From the NCBI GenBank assembly GCA_950295325.1, contig OX485804.1, positions 48,670,001 to 48,734,000 of the forward strand: a stretch of 64,000 nt of DNA, written 5' to 3'. Shown piece by piece: positions 1 through 11,322 of this stretch. Position 1 is the stretch's first letter, and each line of letters starts with the position of its first letter. Source of the DNA: Polytrichum commune. Lineage: Eukaryota > Streptophyta > Polytrichopsida > Polytrichales > Polytrichaceae. The translations under genes and the position numbers were made by a program. The notes under the pieces were generated by a model. The model was not told where the DNA came from and did no database searches. It saw only the letters and a list, made by a program, of their open reading frames with translations.

Positions 1-72
1 CTTACCAGGACGCACTACAACTAGAGGACAGCTCCCTACTTTTTACACCACTTTTTCCATGCCACGGCAGGC

Positions 73-1615
73 TCATCAAGATCAGGATACACTCAAGCCT
101 CTGCGGCTTTTAGGGTTCCTGGCGTCTACCTAAACTCATCATCATGCATCGTCGTCATGGATTTGGAAGGTGCTGTAGTAAAATAGAGACAAGTCCCTTA
201 CAAGGTTGAGTGTCGGTCGATTCATTCCAGCTAGATTTTTAAGGATTAATAACGGGTTTTTAATGCCATTTCAGAGTCATCTAATTTTGAAAAAAAGATG
301 TGAATTTGGGGTTCGACTACACTAAACAGGTAGATTAGTGTTGGAAACACTAATAGTCGACGAAAACGCTAAATGTAAATTGTCTCTATAGTGTTAGAAC
401 ACTAAATGTCAACTCTAACACTATTTGTATCAAGTAGTAACTTTAAATATTTACATGAGCGCATTTAGTGTTAGATGATATTTTGTAAATCTTGGAATGA
501 AGAATTGAGGGAAGAAGAACATGAGAACCTCGTAAAAGGTATTATTTATTCAAACCCTATTCAAACACTAATTGTAATATCAGTTGAAAATTAGTGTTTT
601 AGGTAACTATTGCATCCAACACTAATCTTCATCTAACACTAATCTACCTATTTAGTGTAGTTGTAGGTTGTTTAGGATTGGGATACAGTCAATTCTTTGT
701 AGCTTGAGGTTCGTGGCGTCTTTGTGAACTCGTCCACGGTCATCGTGGATCGAAGGTGTTGTTGTAAAAACATGTCTCTTACAAGGTTGAGGGTCGTTCG
801 ATTCATTCCAGCTAGACTTTTGAAGATTAATAACGGGTTTTTAATGCCATTTCATAGTCATCTAATTTTTTTAAAAAGATGTGTATTTGGGGTTTGATTA
901 GTTGGAGGCTGATTAGGATCAAAATATAGTCAATTCTTTGTAGCTTGGGGTTCGTGGCGTCTTTGTGAACTCACCCACGATCGTCGTGGATGAAAGGTGC
1001 TATAGTAAAAACGCGTCCCTTATAAGGTTCAGGGTCGATTCATTCCAGCTAGACTTTTAAAGATTAGTTAAGGAGTTCCATTTCACAGTCATCTAATCTT
1101 AAAATAAATGTATATTTGGGTTTTGAATAGTTGTAGGCTCATTAGGATCAGGATACACTCAATTCTTTGTTGCTTGGGGTTCGTGGCGTCTTTGTAAACT
1201 CATCCACAATCATCGTGGATGGAAGGTGCTATGATAAAAAACATGTCCCTTACAAGGTTGAGAGTCGTTCGATTCATCCTAGCTAGACTTTTAAAGATGA
1301 ATAAGGGGTTTTTAATGCCATTTCAGAGTCATCTAATTTTTAGAAAGATGTACAGTTGGGGTTTAACTAGTTGTAGACTGATTAGGATCAAGATACACTC
1401 AATTCTCTATAGCTTGGGGTTCGTGGCATCTTTGTGAACTCGTTCACAATCATCGTGGATGGAAGGTGTTGTAGTAAAAACATGTCCCTTACAAGGTTCA
1501 GGGTCGATTCATTCCAATTAGACTTTTAAAGATTAATTAGGAGTTTTTAATACCACTTCAGAGTTATTTAATTTTTTGAATAGATGTGTATTTGGGTTTT
1601 GAATAGTTGTATGTG
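73..1615. repeat. Tandem array, ~240 bp unit, about 5-6 diverged copies
   Basis: The phrase around 'ggttcgtggcgtctttgtg' recurs near positions 115, 710, 950, 1180 and 1420. Each time it is followed by a run with 'catgtcccttacaaggttga' and then by 'gattcattccagctagactt'. Spacing is about 230-250 bp once the MITE at 320-657 is subtracted. Copies differ by scattered substitutions and small indels. No coding content is visible; short reading frames inside are by-products of the repeat. Confidence 0.85.
320..657. mobile_element. MITE with CACTAAA termini and TA target duplication (copy 1)
   Basis: Inverted ends start CACTAAACAGGTAGATTAGTG on the left and end in the complement of CACTAAATAGGTAGATTAGTG on the right. 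Both sides are flanked by TA (318-319, 658-659). The element sits inside one unit of the surrounding tandem array, so neighbouring units show the empty site: 'gactagttgtag' is split into 'gacTA' and 'TAgttgtag'. The interior carries many CACTAA/TTAGTG motifs in both orientations and no coding capacity. Confidence 0.85.
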
Positions 1616-2182
1616 TTTTCACCTTCCAAATGGACAGTTTTATGTAGACACCACAACCTTTGGCCAATCTTTGTTGCCTTATACTTAACTTTTGGGGTAT
1701 CTCCGCTTTCATCACCACATCTCCCTCCAACTTTTCCAAAGCAGCTTGGGAGGAGTTTGGGGGTATAAGGTGGAAGGGCCTCGAGAATTATAGTGGAGGG
1801 GTAAAAATGAGTAGATTGATAAAATGCATGAAGCGTTATGAAGAGGTTTGGTAGGATAGAGGACTCACTATATCCATACACCAAATTATAGTGTCATTAT
1901 GCACTCTGGTCCCTCTAAATGTATGTAAGTTTTTTTCAAGTAATTCCAAACTTTTGAATGGTCTAGAATTATGCATGCCTTCTATGATAACAAACAAAAA
2001 CATAGTGCAAACACACAACTGTATTGTCATAAATGCATGATGGAACACCAATGACGGCCACATATGAGGCACAACAACAAAGTTGTGAGAGAAAATAACA
2101 ATATTGAAGGGGTTTGGAGGATGATGTCAACCACTCATTTTGTCCATAATTGGCCAAAATGTCCATAATTACCTAAATACTA
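1616..2182. other. Non-coding spacer, nothing recognised
   Basis: Short open frames on both strands overlap each other, lack splice context and show no family motif. I see no RNA gene or repeat border here. Confidence 0.6.
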
Positions 2183-2944
2183 CTCCATCCGTCCCAAAAT
2201 GATTGTCCTATCCCCTGGAGTTTTATATGCCCAAATGTTTGTCCGACAAACATTTGGGGATATAAACTCGGGGGGGGGGGGGGGGTTCATTGGCATAAAT
2301 CGTAGAAACAACGTGCGATAAAAAATAAGGTCTAATACATTCATTGTAGATCAATTTTGCAAAAAACGTACATGTAATATAGGGAGTTTTTAAATAATAA
2401 AACTTGTTTACATGTAAAATACCATCACATAGAATAGCCTTTTATTTTATCTAGTTGGTCTATGTAAAATAATGTGGAAACAATTACTAGGGATAGCAGG
2501 CCTAGGGTAGGGTCTATGCTAGTGGATGAGAAAAGGTAATTTTCTGCTAAAAAACTTGGATGGATGATTTTGTAGGATGGTTGGCTTGAACGTTATTGAA
2601 CCAACATATCCAATGTAGAGTTAATGTTCTTTACTTATGTGTCGAGAGGAAAAAATTCAGCACGTTGATTGAATTGCAATCTTCCTCCCGATTTTCTTTG
2701 GCAATATAAGTAAAATAGGGTAATTTTAAATGATTCCCTTATAATTACTGATGGGGTGTATTAAAATACAAACATATACCTTTATTTTGAATAATACCAT
2801 ACCTTATGATCTTTTCTACAAGGTAAATAGCCCCCCGATAAATAAGTCCTGAGCGCACGTGTATGCATTAATATAAGAGGGAGTGACCCCCCCCGAGGAT
2901 ATAAAACTCCGGGGGATAGGACAATCATTTTGGGATGGAGGGAG
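2183..2944. mobile_element. Stowaway/mariner-type non-autonomous element
   Basis: The left end reads CTCCATCCGTCCCAAAATGA and the right end is the complement of CTCCCTCCATCCCAAAATGA. Both are flanked by TA (2181-2182 and 2945-2946). This is the characteristic terminus and target site of Stowaway MITEs (Tc1/mariner superfamily). At ~760 bp it is long for a Stowaway. The interior holds a G-run (about 2270-2286), a C-run (about 2888-2894) and a small foldback near 2230-2260. No transposase is visible. Confidence 0.85.
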
Positions 2945-3087
2945 TAGTTATATTCACATCATGTATTTTAATTCACATCTTATCTCTCTTTTTTGCGAGT
3001 GACTCCCAAGGGAAATAATATCATCATGTCCTTCTCATAATGGAGTGTGTGTGAAAAATATGATTTCATGATGTACAATTGGACTTA

Positions 3088-3245
3088 TAGCCCACCCACA
3101 CTTATTGGTGCAGGCCACCAATGAACGGTGAGTATCAGCATTGGTTACATCCACTGGCTCTCATTGGCTAAACCAACTCTAAAAGTGGCCCTTGCTGGAA
3201 GGAACCACTCACTGGTGACCCGCACCAGTAAGTGTGGGTGGGCTA
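3088..3245. mobile_element. Small TIR element with TTA target duplication (Tourist-like)
   Basis: The ends TAGCCCACCCACACTTATTG (left) and the complement of TAGCCCACCCACACTTACTG (right) form ~24 bp inverted repeats of a 158 bp element. The flanks are TTA on both sides (3085-3087, 3246-3248). The TTA target and size fit a PIF/Harbinger-derived MITE. Family assignment rests on the target site only. Confidence 0.8.
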
Positions 3246-3419
3246 TTAGCTAATTATGTTGACTTTGGAAGTTGGAAAGAACATATACTAAAGGAGGGAG
3301 GTGCTTTATGAAGATCTTGGGTGAGCTTAGAGATTATCCAAAATTAGTAGTGCCTCACTATCCTCTTCTAGAGTAGTGGGGCCAAAGTTTTTGTTAAGCC
3401 CTTTAACCCTTCAATCTTA

Positions 3420-3981
3420 GGGGTTGTTTACACCATGGACCATGAAGTCATCCCAAGGCCCTATAAAATATATCATTGGTTGTTGAACTCGTCCCGGGAT
3501 CACTTTGGTTTACACCAAGAAAAAAATGTCAAAGTGACCATGGAGTACGAGGTCCCCAAAAGACACATTTTAAGGCCTATATTGTCCATTGACATGGTCC
3601 AACATGTTTTGCGGTGGGAGAGGCGAAAGAGGTGCTTTAATAGAAAAGGCAAAAACCAATGGCAGAGAAATATTGTTATACTTATTTTTAAAGAAATTAC
3701 TTTGGGGAAGAGAAGATGAAGACATGAGAAGACAAGAAAATGGTCAAACTTGAATTTTTTTTCAAAATTGCCCTTTTTGGGCATATATTAAAAATATCAA
3801 CACATACACTTTTTGGTGCATCTTCTTGGTCTACATTCAATTTACACCTAGTGAGGGGCTCAAAGGTTTTGTAAATTGGTTTTTTAAGAAATTGAACCAT
3901 GGAAGTCGGACCATGAAGTCGGACCATGGAAAAGGCCATCTTCCATGGTCCGACTTCATGGTCCATGGTGTAAACTTGCCC
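3420..3981. mobile_element. PIF/Harbinger-type MITE, 562 bp
   Basis: The left end GGGGTTGTTTACACCATGG and the right end, read as complement GGGCAAGTTTACACCATGG, are near-identical for about 30 bp, continuing through GACCATGAAGTC. TTA duplications flank it (3417-3419, 3982-3984). The right arm carries extra copies of the 'gtcggaccatg' motif near 3905-3955, giving a strong local foldback. Internal open frames have no transposase motif. Confidence 0.85.
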
Positions 3982-4540
3982 TTAAAAGGGAAGGTCCGTA
4001 GTGGTGCTCCTAAGAGTTATTGTATTTGGATATTGGAGTTATCTGAAAAACCTTGCAGAGAGGGACCAAGCAAGGAGTTTGGTGCCTCTATTGAGGAAAA
4101 TTTGTTTTTATTAAGAGTTCGTTAGAGCATCTTGTGTTGGAACCTAGTTTTCCAAGTTGGGTGAAACTCCTTGGATCTTCTCTTTAAATCCAACTAAACT
4201 CAAAATAGGGTTGTTCCAAGACCCGCCACCGTAACCCCGGATTGCCTCTATGCCTTACTAGATCGGCCCACCGATCCTAGTACAACAACTTTAGAAAGTT
4301 CGTTTCTTATAGCCCAATCCCACTCTTCTAACATGCTAACCCACCTCAAGAAAACCTTGAGTGACTTTACATTTAAGCCCTCAAACTCACCTTCTAGCCA
4401 ACTCGCTTCGAGGTTGGAACGACCCAAAGACTATTATATTAAGGTACACGGGTGCTATTCGGTTACATTTTACAATCAACCCCATATATTGGATTGGTCT
4501 ACGGTTAGGTGAGCGTCAAGGAACAAACACCATAACCACA
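3982..4540. other. Non-coding spacer, nothing recognised
   Basis: I find no supported gene, RNA or element border. The only long frames are unspliced, short and without motifs. Confidence 0.5.
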
Positions 4541-4820
4541 CATGTTCAAAAGAAATTGAACTACGTCTTCAAATTCCATAAACTACTCCACACTCAATAG
4601 CAAGCACAATCGGAAGGGCCTACACATTCACTTACGAAACCAACAACCGTGCACTTTCCAATACCCATAACTACATCAAAAAACGCCCGATTTCCAATCT
4701 GATTTTTGTTGCCGTTTCACCACAGATTTTCTAACGCAACACAAACTCGAAGCCATACATCCGTTTAAAAAAAGAGGCAAAAGAACAAGAAAAACGAACC
4801 GGATAACACCTGCATCATCC
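4541..4820. repeat. Solo copy related to the long-TIR element at 57.9-58.7 kb
   Basis: This stretch matches, with many substitutions, the right arm of the long inverted-repeat element in the cyclophilin intron (about 58380-58670). Shared phrases include the 'cacactcaatag' region, the 'cttcaaa' phrase before it and the 'tttctaacgcaacacaa' segment. No partner arm is visible nearby, so it looks like a fragment. Confidence 0.55.
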
Positions 4821-5119
4821 CTTACGGATAACTCTATTGGAGTTTTATATGCCCAAGTCAGTGAGCAGCTCAAATCCTCTCTCTCTCTCCCTCTCTCTCC
4901 ACTGATGAGGCTGACACATGGAGAGCAGTTCGAGTCACATTGAAGTTCACTCCAATCTAAGTTACATTGCACGCATCGTGGCAGAGGGAGCTTTTGAGAC
5001 TTTGGCAAAAGAGAAAGAGAGGGGCATCAGAGCTATGGATAATGGCTGGCTGACTGGCTGACTGGCTGACTGACTGATGGGCTTAGCGTTACTGAGGTGG
5101 CGTGGCCATGCACTTGTGA

Positions 5120-6450
5120 TATTTTGGCACCGCAATGGAGCTATTTGTAGAGTAAAGCAGATGAAACCGTGTGTTTAGGTCCTGAGCTCTGAGGTCATGA
5201 CTCATGAGAGTTACCGCAAAGTCACCCAAGTTATCTCAATGCTCGAATCGCCATACGCGAGGAGTGGTGTCGGGTTGTTGAAAACCGGTTTTCTAGTGTG
5301 TCCTACTAGGATGGGTGGGTGGGTCGAGCTAGCTTTGTATAGGTCGATCTGGGATTGAGGACATCGAGTCTCATGCGTGTACCCTATTTGATATTTTGGC
5401 ACTGCGATGGAGTTATTTGGAAAGGAAAGCATATGAAACCGTGGGTTTAGGGCCTGAGCTCTGAGGTCATGAGAGTTAACGCAAAGTCACCCAAGTTATC
5501 TTTATGCTTGAATTGCCATACGCGAGGAGTGGTGTCGGGCTGTTGAAAACCGTTTTTCTAGCTTGTCCTACTAGGATGGGTGGGTGGGTCAAGATAGCTT
5601 TGTATAGGTCGATCCAGGATTGAGGACATCGAGTCCCATGCGTGTACCCTACTTGATATTTTGTCACTGTGACAGAGCTATTTATAAAGGAAAGAAGATG
5701 AAACCATGGGTTTAAGGGTCCGAGCTCTAAGGTCATGAGAGTTAACGCAAATTCACCCAAGTTATCTTTATGCTTGAAGTGTCATACACGAAGAGTGGTG
5801 TCGGGCTGTTGAAAACCGGTTTTCTAGCTTGTCCTACTAGGATGGGTGGGTCAAGCTAGCTTTGTATAGGTTGATCCGGGATTGAGGACATTGAGTCTCA
5901 TGTGTGTACCCTACTTGATATTTTGGCACTGCGATGGAGTTATTTGGAAAGGAAAGCATATGAAACTATGGGTTTAGAGCCCGAGCTCTGAGATCATGAG
6001 AGTTAACGCAAAGTCACCCAAGTTATCTTTATGTTTGAATTGCCATACACGAAGAGTGGTGTTTCGGGCTATTAAAACCCGGTTTTCTAGCTTGTCCTCT
6101 AGGATGGGTGGGTGGGTCAAGCTAGCCTTACATAGGTCAATCCGGGATTGAGGACACCGAGTCCCATGTGTGTACCTTATTTGATATTTTGTCACTGCAA
6201 TGGAGCTATTTAGAGATTAAAGTAAATGAAACTGTGGGTTTAGGGCCCAAACTCTGAGGCCATGAGAATTAACGCGAATTCACCCAAGTTATCTTTGTGC
6301 TTGAATTACCATACATGAAGAGTGGTGTTTCGGGCTATTGAAAATTGATTTTCTAGCTTGTCCTATTAGGATGGGTGGATGGGTCAAAGCTAGCCTTGCA
6401 TAGGTCAATTTGAGATTGAGGACAATGAGTCCCATGCATGTACCCTATTT
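5120..6450. repeat. Tandem array, ~265 bp unit, about 5 copies
   Basis: The phrase 'gcaaagtcacccaagttatc' (or a close variant) recurs near 5215, 5480, 5748, 6007 and 6274. Each is followed by 'ggatgggtgggtgggtc' and a 'gatattttg.cactgc' segment. Spacing is 259-268 bp. Minus-strand open frames of 73-94 codons repeat with the unit and carry about the same divergence as the rest, so they are probably incidental. Confidence 0.88.
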
Positions 6451-6653
6451 GAGATCCTAAAATCCTCTCAAAAGTGTAAGAGATGGAAAAAGGAGGTCTC
6501 AAAATTTTCATCCAAGTTTCAGAGTAGGCTCCAATGTGCGACAAGCTCACAAGCTCTAAATAGAAAGTCTCCTCAAAGAATGATTGAACCAACGGTGTCG
6601 TCCCTCGTCGAGGGACTTTATGGACAACTCTATCAACGAGTCTAAGTGCATTA

Positions 6654-6655
6654 CC

Positions 6656-6731
<76 letters not shown>
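6654..6731. repeat. C-run followed by (AC)n microsatellite
   Basis: About 19 C residues run directly into about 29 AC dinucleotides. The open frames across it encode only Pro, Thr-His or Val-Cys repeats and are not genes. Confidence 0.97.
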
Positions 6732-6736
<5 letters not shown>

Positions 6737-9700
6737 AAAGTGGCGCATCCATCCACCAACTTCGCATTATACCGTGCCAATCAACCCTTAAAAACATGTT
6801 TATCCTCATGGGAAACTTTGGAAGGGTGGATGGGGATGCAGATGACATCGTTTTGTTCAAATTTGTGTGTGGCAATAGGTGACATTTGTATCTATACATG
6901 ATTATGAAAATGGATCATTTTTTTAACATTAGTTTTTTAATATGTATACTATCACAAAATTCGCTGGAAATCGGTGTGTAATTAGTGTTTATTGGTTGAA
7001 TGCGGAGGAATCACAACATCCTTGATAAAAATGGGTTTTCATATCAAAATTCACTCCTTAAAAAAGCCTCATATGAATGGGTAGGCATGTTGAAATCTTG
7101 AGCAAAGATTATCAAGGATATAAAAGCATTCCTAATATGCAATTCAAGAATTTGCATATATAAAAATGCTTATTGAGTACCATGCTGAAAATGGTGGGGG
7201 AGGGGGGCAATTAACTGAGTCAATATTGTCAAACTCCTTTTTTTAGAGATGTTAACGCAGTAGTTAACCTCAACATTGTGCCCATCAAGTCCTTTGCTAT
7301 CCTCAAAGGGATACTGCCCAGGGGTGGATTCTTTCATTGGAAACCTAAATGACGTGCATGGGTCACTGTGAAATTGAAACCCCTTATATACGAGAAGTTT
7401 ATAGAGAAAAATAAATGTATACCTATTAGTGGCATGCTAAAAAATGGACTCATGTATTTGTACTAAGCTTTTCATGTATTTAATGTAATAAATGTCTCCA
7501 CTACACATACAAAATATACATAATGAAATGAATATTCCTTTATTACATATTAAATCCAAGTTCACTTTATAATGAGACATTAATTGAATATATTTTCATC
7601 CATAGCACATAACAAACAAACAAAGACAAGAGCACAATAACTTAGCCACAATATGGGGAGCCAAACTCAAAGAGAGCCCATGAGCACTCCAAGAGCCTCT
7701 AGCTTGTTTTATAACCCAAATGTGAACCCTAACAAGAATGGACAAGGGAGTCATTGAGGATTATTACCATACGACAACAATGGATGAAAATGTGAATTAG
7801 ATGAAACTAACGCATCAAAAATTGTCAAAAGTTTCTCTAAACCTTAGGGGAGCCCTTTTGTACATCGACCTATACATGCTATACTTCAAGAAATTTAACA
7901 GCTTTTTTAAATGTACACACTATAAGAAATTTAATACCTCTCCCTTATACATATACTATGTACACTTATGCCTCAAATAATACCCCTTCTTACACTCATG
8001 TTAGTGCGTACATGACATAAAGAGTCCACCCTCCAGAAGATAACAGCAAGGTTGCCGATTTGCACCACACTTGTCCTTGATGACTAGAGAAACAATTAAC
8101 TCCGCGGTCAAGACAACTATGCGGCAAGGTAACTCAAATGGGTTACCGAACTCGGGAAGTGATTTTACAATGTTAATGATACGACTATCACCATCCATTG
8201 CTCTCAACCCTATGTGGCAAACTTGAGGGCCATTCTCTTAAAGTTTGGGCTAGCCTCTCGTCTCAAGAGAATTAGGGTTTAATTGGAGTAAAACCCCAAT
8301 TAAACCCTAATTAGAATAAAGCCCCAACCTATCACTACATTAATGGCATGGGTAAACTTACTTCGTTAGCCCCTTTCCCATGGTAGTGGGGAGAGACCAA
8401 TGAAGTGTCCAAGTTGCTAGGTACATTGTTCGGCCTTAACCTTGGAGGCATCAATGTCGATAAGTTCATGTTGGAGAATGTTAAGAAGATATACAACAAA
8501 GTGCACATCGAGTGACCGTTGTCATATTGTCGATTGCGTGTTATTATCTTTGCTTTTGTATTTTGTCGTTGTTTGAGCCACATTGAAACACGTCATCAAC
8601 CATATCAATAGCGTGCTTGGAATCTACGTGTGGTTTGGGTTTATCACGCCTATGCACACCCGTGTCTACCAGCTGACTATTGCGCCAAGAAGAAGATTGG
8701 AGGTTTGGGCCTTGTCAACCGGAAAACGGTTATGATATCACTTATGGCACAATGGGTAGTAATATTATAATGTTTTTGGTGCTTAAATGGTTACCACAAG
8801 TGTGCGATTGTTTTGCTAGTGTCTAAGTAGGATAGTGCTATCCCAAGTGTTTATGCTAGTGTTAGGGTTGAGTTTTTCGCTATATTGAATTTGCCACTTG
8901 TCTATGTCGAGGGTTGGATTTTTGGCTTCAATTTTTCTTTTGTTAAGATTCTAGTTTCTATAGGTTTTGGAGGGTTGTGGTGTGTCGTTTCAATTGCACG
9001 AATTTGATCGAGAGGGATGGAAGTTTTAAATGTTGGTGGGATCATGGTGGGTTGTGTTGTGGATTCCTCACTATTGACCAGCAACAATGACCATCAATGA
9101 TTGGGTGTCCCACCCTCGGATTTTAAGAGCTTCTATTAGTGGATTGTATCAATCCACTTTTCTTTGAGCGACAGTGTCAGAGAATCTATTCGTACAATAT
9201 GTGAGTTCATAAAATGAACTGTAAGCGTGTTAGAGGGGTGGGTGGGGTCATGTGTTTGGAGGCCCTTTATGGAGACGATGTTGGGTTGTTGCACTATGCA
9301 TGTGGTAGAAAATGAAAAGCACATGTTATGGGAGTATGGACAAGCGAGCCCAATGCTCTCTTGCATGTGCAGTCAACATTTTGCACTAAGTGATATATCC
9401 TCTAAACAAGCATGGCTCATGGCCTCACTTGACCTAGAAACAATGCATTTTTGGTGACAACAATCCGCCTCACCTTTGCCCTTGTAACAAGTTTTGGCAT
9501 ATGATGAGAGGAGATTACAAGGGGACTAATTGGATGTCCCACAAAGATATGGCGTTCGATCATAGTTGGTGGCATGCTCGCCACACGAGGAATCACCTTA
9601 TTGATTACATATGGCCATGTTGCATGGAAATAACACCTCCACGAATGCAAGATAATATCTAGTGCAACTGATAGGTACCTGAAACAAATTGACAATTGGA

Positions 9701-9940
9701 CATGTCAAAGGAATGGTGTCAAGGTTACTTGTTAATGAAGGAGTTCGTGATATTGCGTTGGTCATGTGAAATTTTCAAATATTGCACTTTATGTTGCGAA
9801 AGTGATGCTGACCTTTAGGTCCATGGTGATTTCTGATCGGGTTTTTTCTCATTGCACCTCTCCCAAGCCTAGGTTGGAGTAAATGGTGTGTTGGTGTATT
9901 ACGTTTTTCTTATCAATGTACAATCATTTGATACAGGAGG
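6732..9940. other. Intergenic spacer, no gene recognised
   Basis: About 3.2 kb of AT-rich sequence. Open frames at 8001-8207, 8335-8583, 8902-9087 and 9136-9457 are short, overlap on both strands and have no recognisable domain or splice context. Confidence 0.55.
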
Positions 9941-9985
9941 GAAGAAGAAGAAGAAGAAGAAGAAGAAGAAGAAGAAGAAGAAGAA
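9941..9985. repeat. (GAA)n microsatellite
   Basis: About 14 consecutive GAA units. Confidence 0.97.
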
Positions 9986-11322
9986 AGATGCTCATGTGCT
10001 TAAATTAGCAGATTTGATGAGAAGTTGAAATATATCTAGTAAAGATGAGTAAGACTTGCCTTCATTTGATGGCACAACAATTGGCTTCTACACAAACTCC
10101 GAATTCTACACGCATAAATGCATGGAACAAAACGACATCCTAATGATGGGACCATTGAAAAGAGACTTATGATCTGAAAGACTGAAGTATTGATTTGGTG
10201 TTGATGTGAGAATCAAAAAAGTGCACATCACCCAGCCAAGAGGCACCAAGAGGCAAGTAATTTTGAGGTTTGTGAAGTGATATATATTTGAATAGAATCA
10301 TGCAAAAGAAATCGTGTACAGAGGAGAATTCAGAATAGGGCTCCCAGAACTTTCCTGAAACCAAGGAAACTGGTGCAGTTCATAGTTTTTAGTGTACATA
10401 TCAAGTTACAGGATTGCCATTTTAGTTTATTGAATCAAGTCATTGAAATAATACTTTTACATATTGGAAATTGTGTTACTAAAATTTCACACTCTAAATA
10501 GAGTGTAGTGCTGGAGTGTCTCCACAATCCAAGCCTGAAGGTTTTATTGCAACTTCTATTTTATTAAGCTCTAAACCGCCACTGTTCTTAGTACAAATCA
10601 AGAAAAGAAAACTTGCAACTTGAGAACTTGCCACATGAAATTTCTGCATAGGGTCCAAAACGAACACATGATTGTGAGAAGGTAATCCATTGGATACTGT
10701 GAAAGCAAGCATTTAGATTTTGATGGATAGAGCTACTCATTTTTCAGGATTCTTTCATAACACGTGCTCTCAAGTAAGGATGTGTAATACAAGCATGATG
10801 AGCTCAAAAATATTACTTCCAAAGAGGTTATCCAGGAACAACCCCTAAAAATCAAATTCCATGGCTAGCAGTGAGGGTCATGATCCTGTTTCTTGTGGAT
10901 AAGCAGGAAATAATATGATCCATGAAGTTACACAAGTTGCACATATGCCGGAATTCAAGCTCACCAGCATTGAGCTGAGTGCAGATTAATGGTGGTTGGT
11001 GAACAAAGGATGATTATCACTAGATGACTACTATGCCTTCCCCAGTTTGGAAGGAGGCAACACCTGGATCACCAAAGCATTCTGCCACCTAAAATTGTCT
11101 AACAGCAGGCCCAGCTGTGAGTCATTTACAAGAGAAACTCACTGTGATGAAGGGTACAATAAAATGATCTATGACTTTGGGTGCCTATGACCAGACAACA
11201 ATTGTCAATTTGTTTAATTGCAAATGCTTTAGAATATGCAGAGGTAAGATGTTAGTTGACTTCCCATTGGACTGAGAAGGGACCATGGAAATATACAGGC
11301 CAGATAAAGTGGAAGAGGGGAA
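9986..11322. other. Spacer downstream of the GTG/COLD1 gene
   Basis: This is downstream of the gene that ends at 11323 on the minus strand. It probably includes its 3'UTR; an AATAAA-like signal on the minus strand lies near 10560, which may be too distant. A minus-strand frame at 10494-10700 follows an acceptor-like 'ttgctttcacag' and looks mildly protein-like. I do not recognise it and do not call it a gene. Confidence 0.45.

Noticed and set aside
5120-6450. Possible CRISPR-like array
   Set aside because: The units are ~265 bp, similar along their whole length and without unique spacers. The genome is eukaryotic.
6353-6901. Open frames of 74-131 codons across the C-run/(AC)n tract
   Set aside because: They are Val-Cys, Thr-His or Pro repeats produced by the microsatellite and are not genes.
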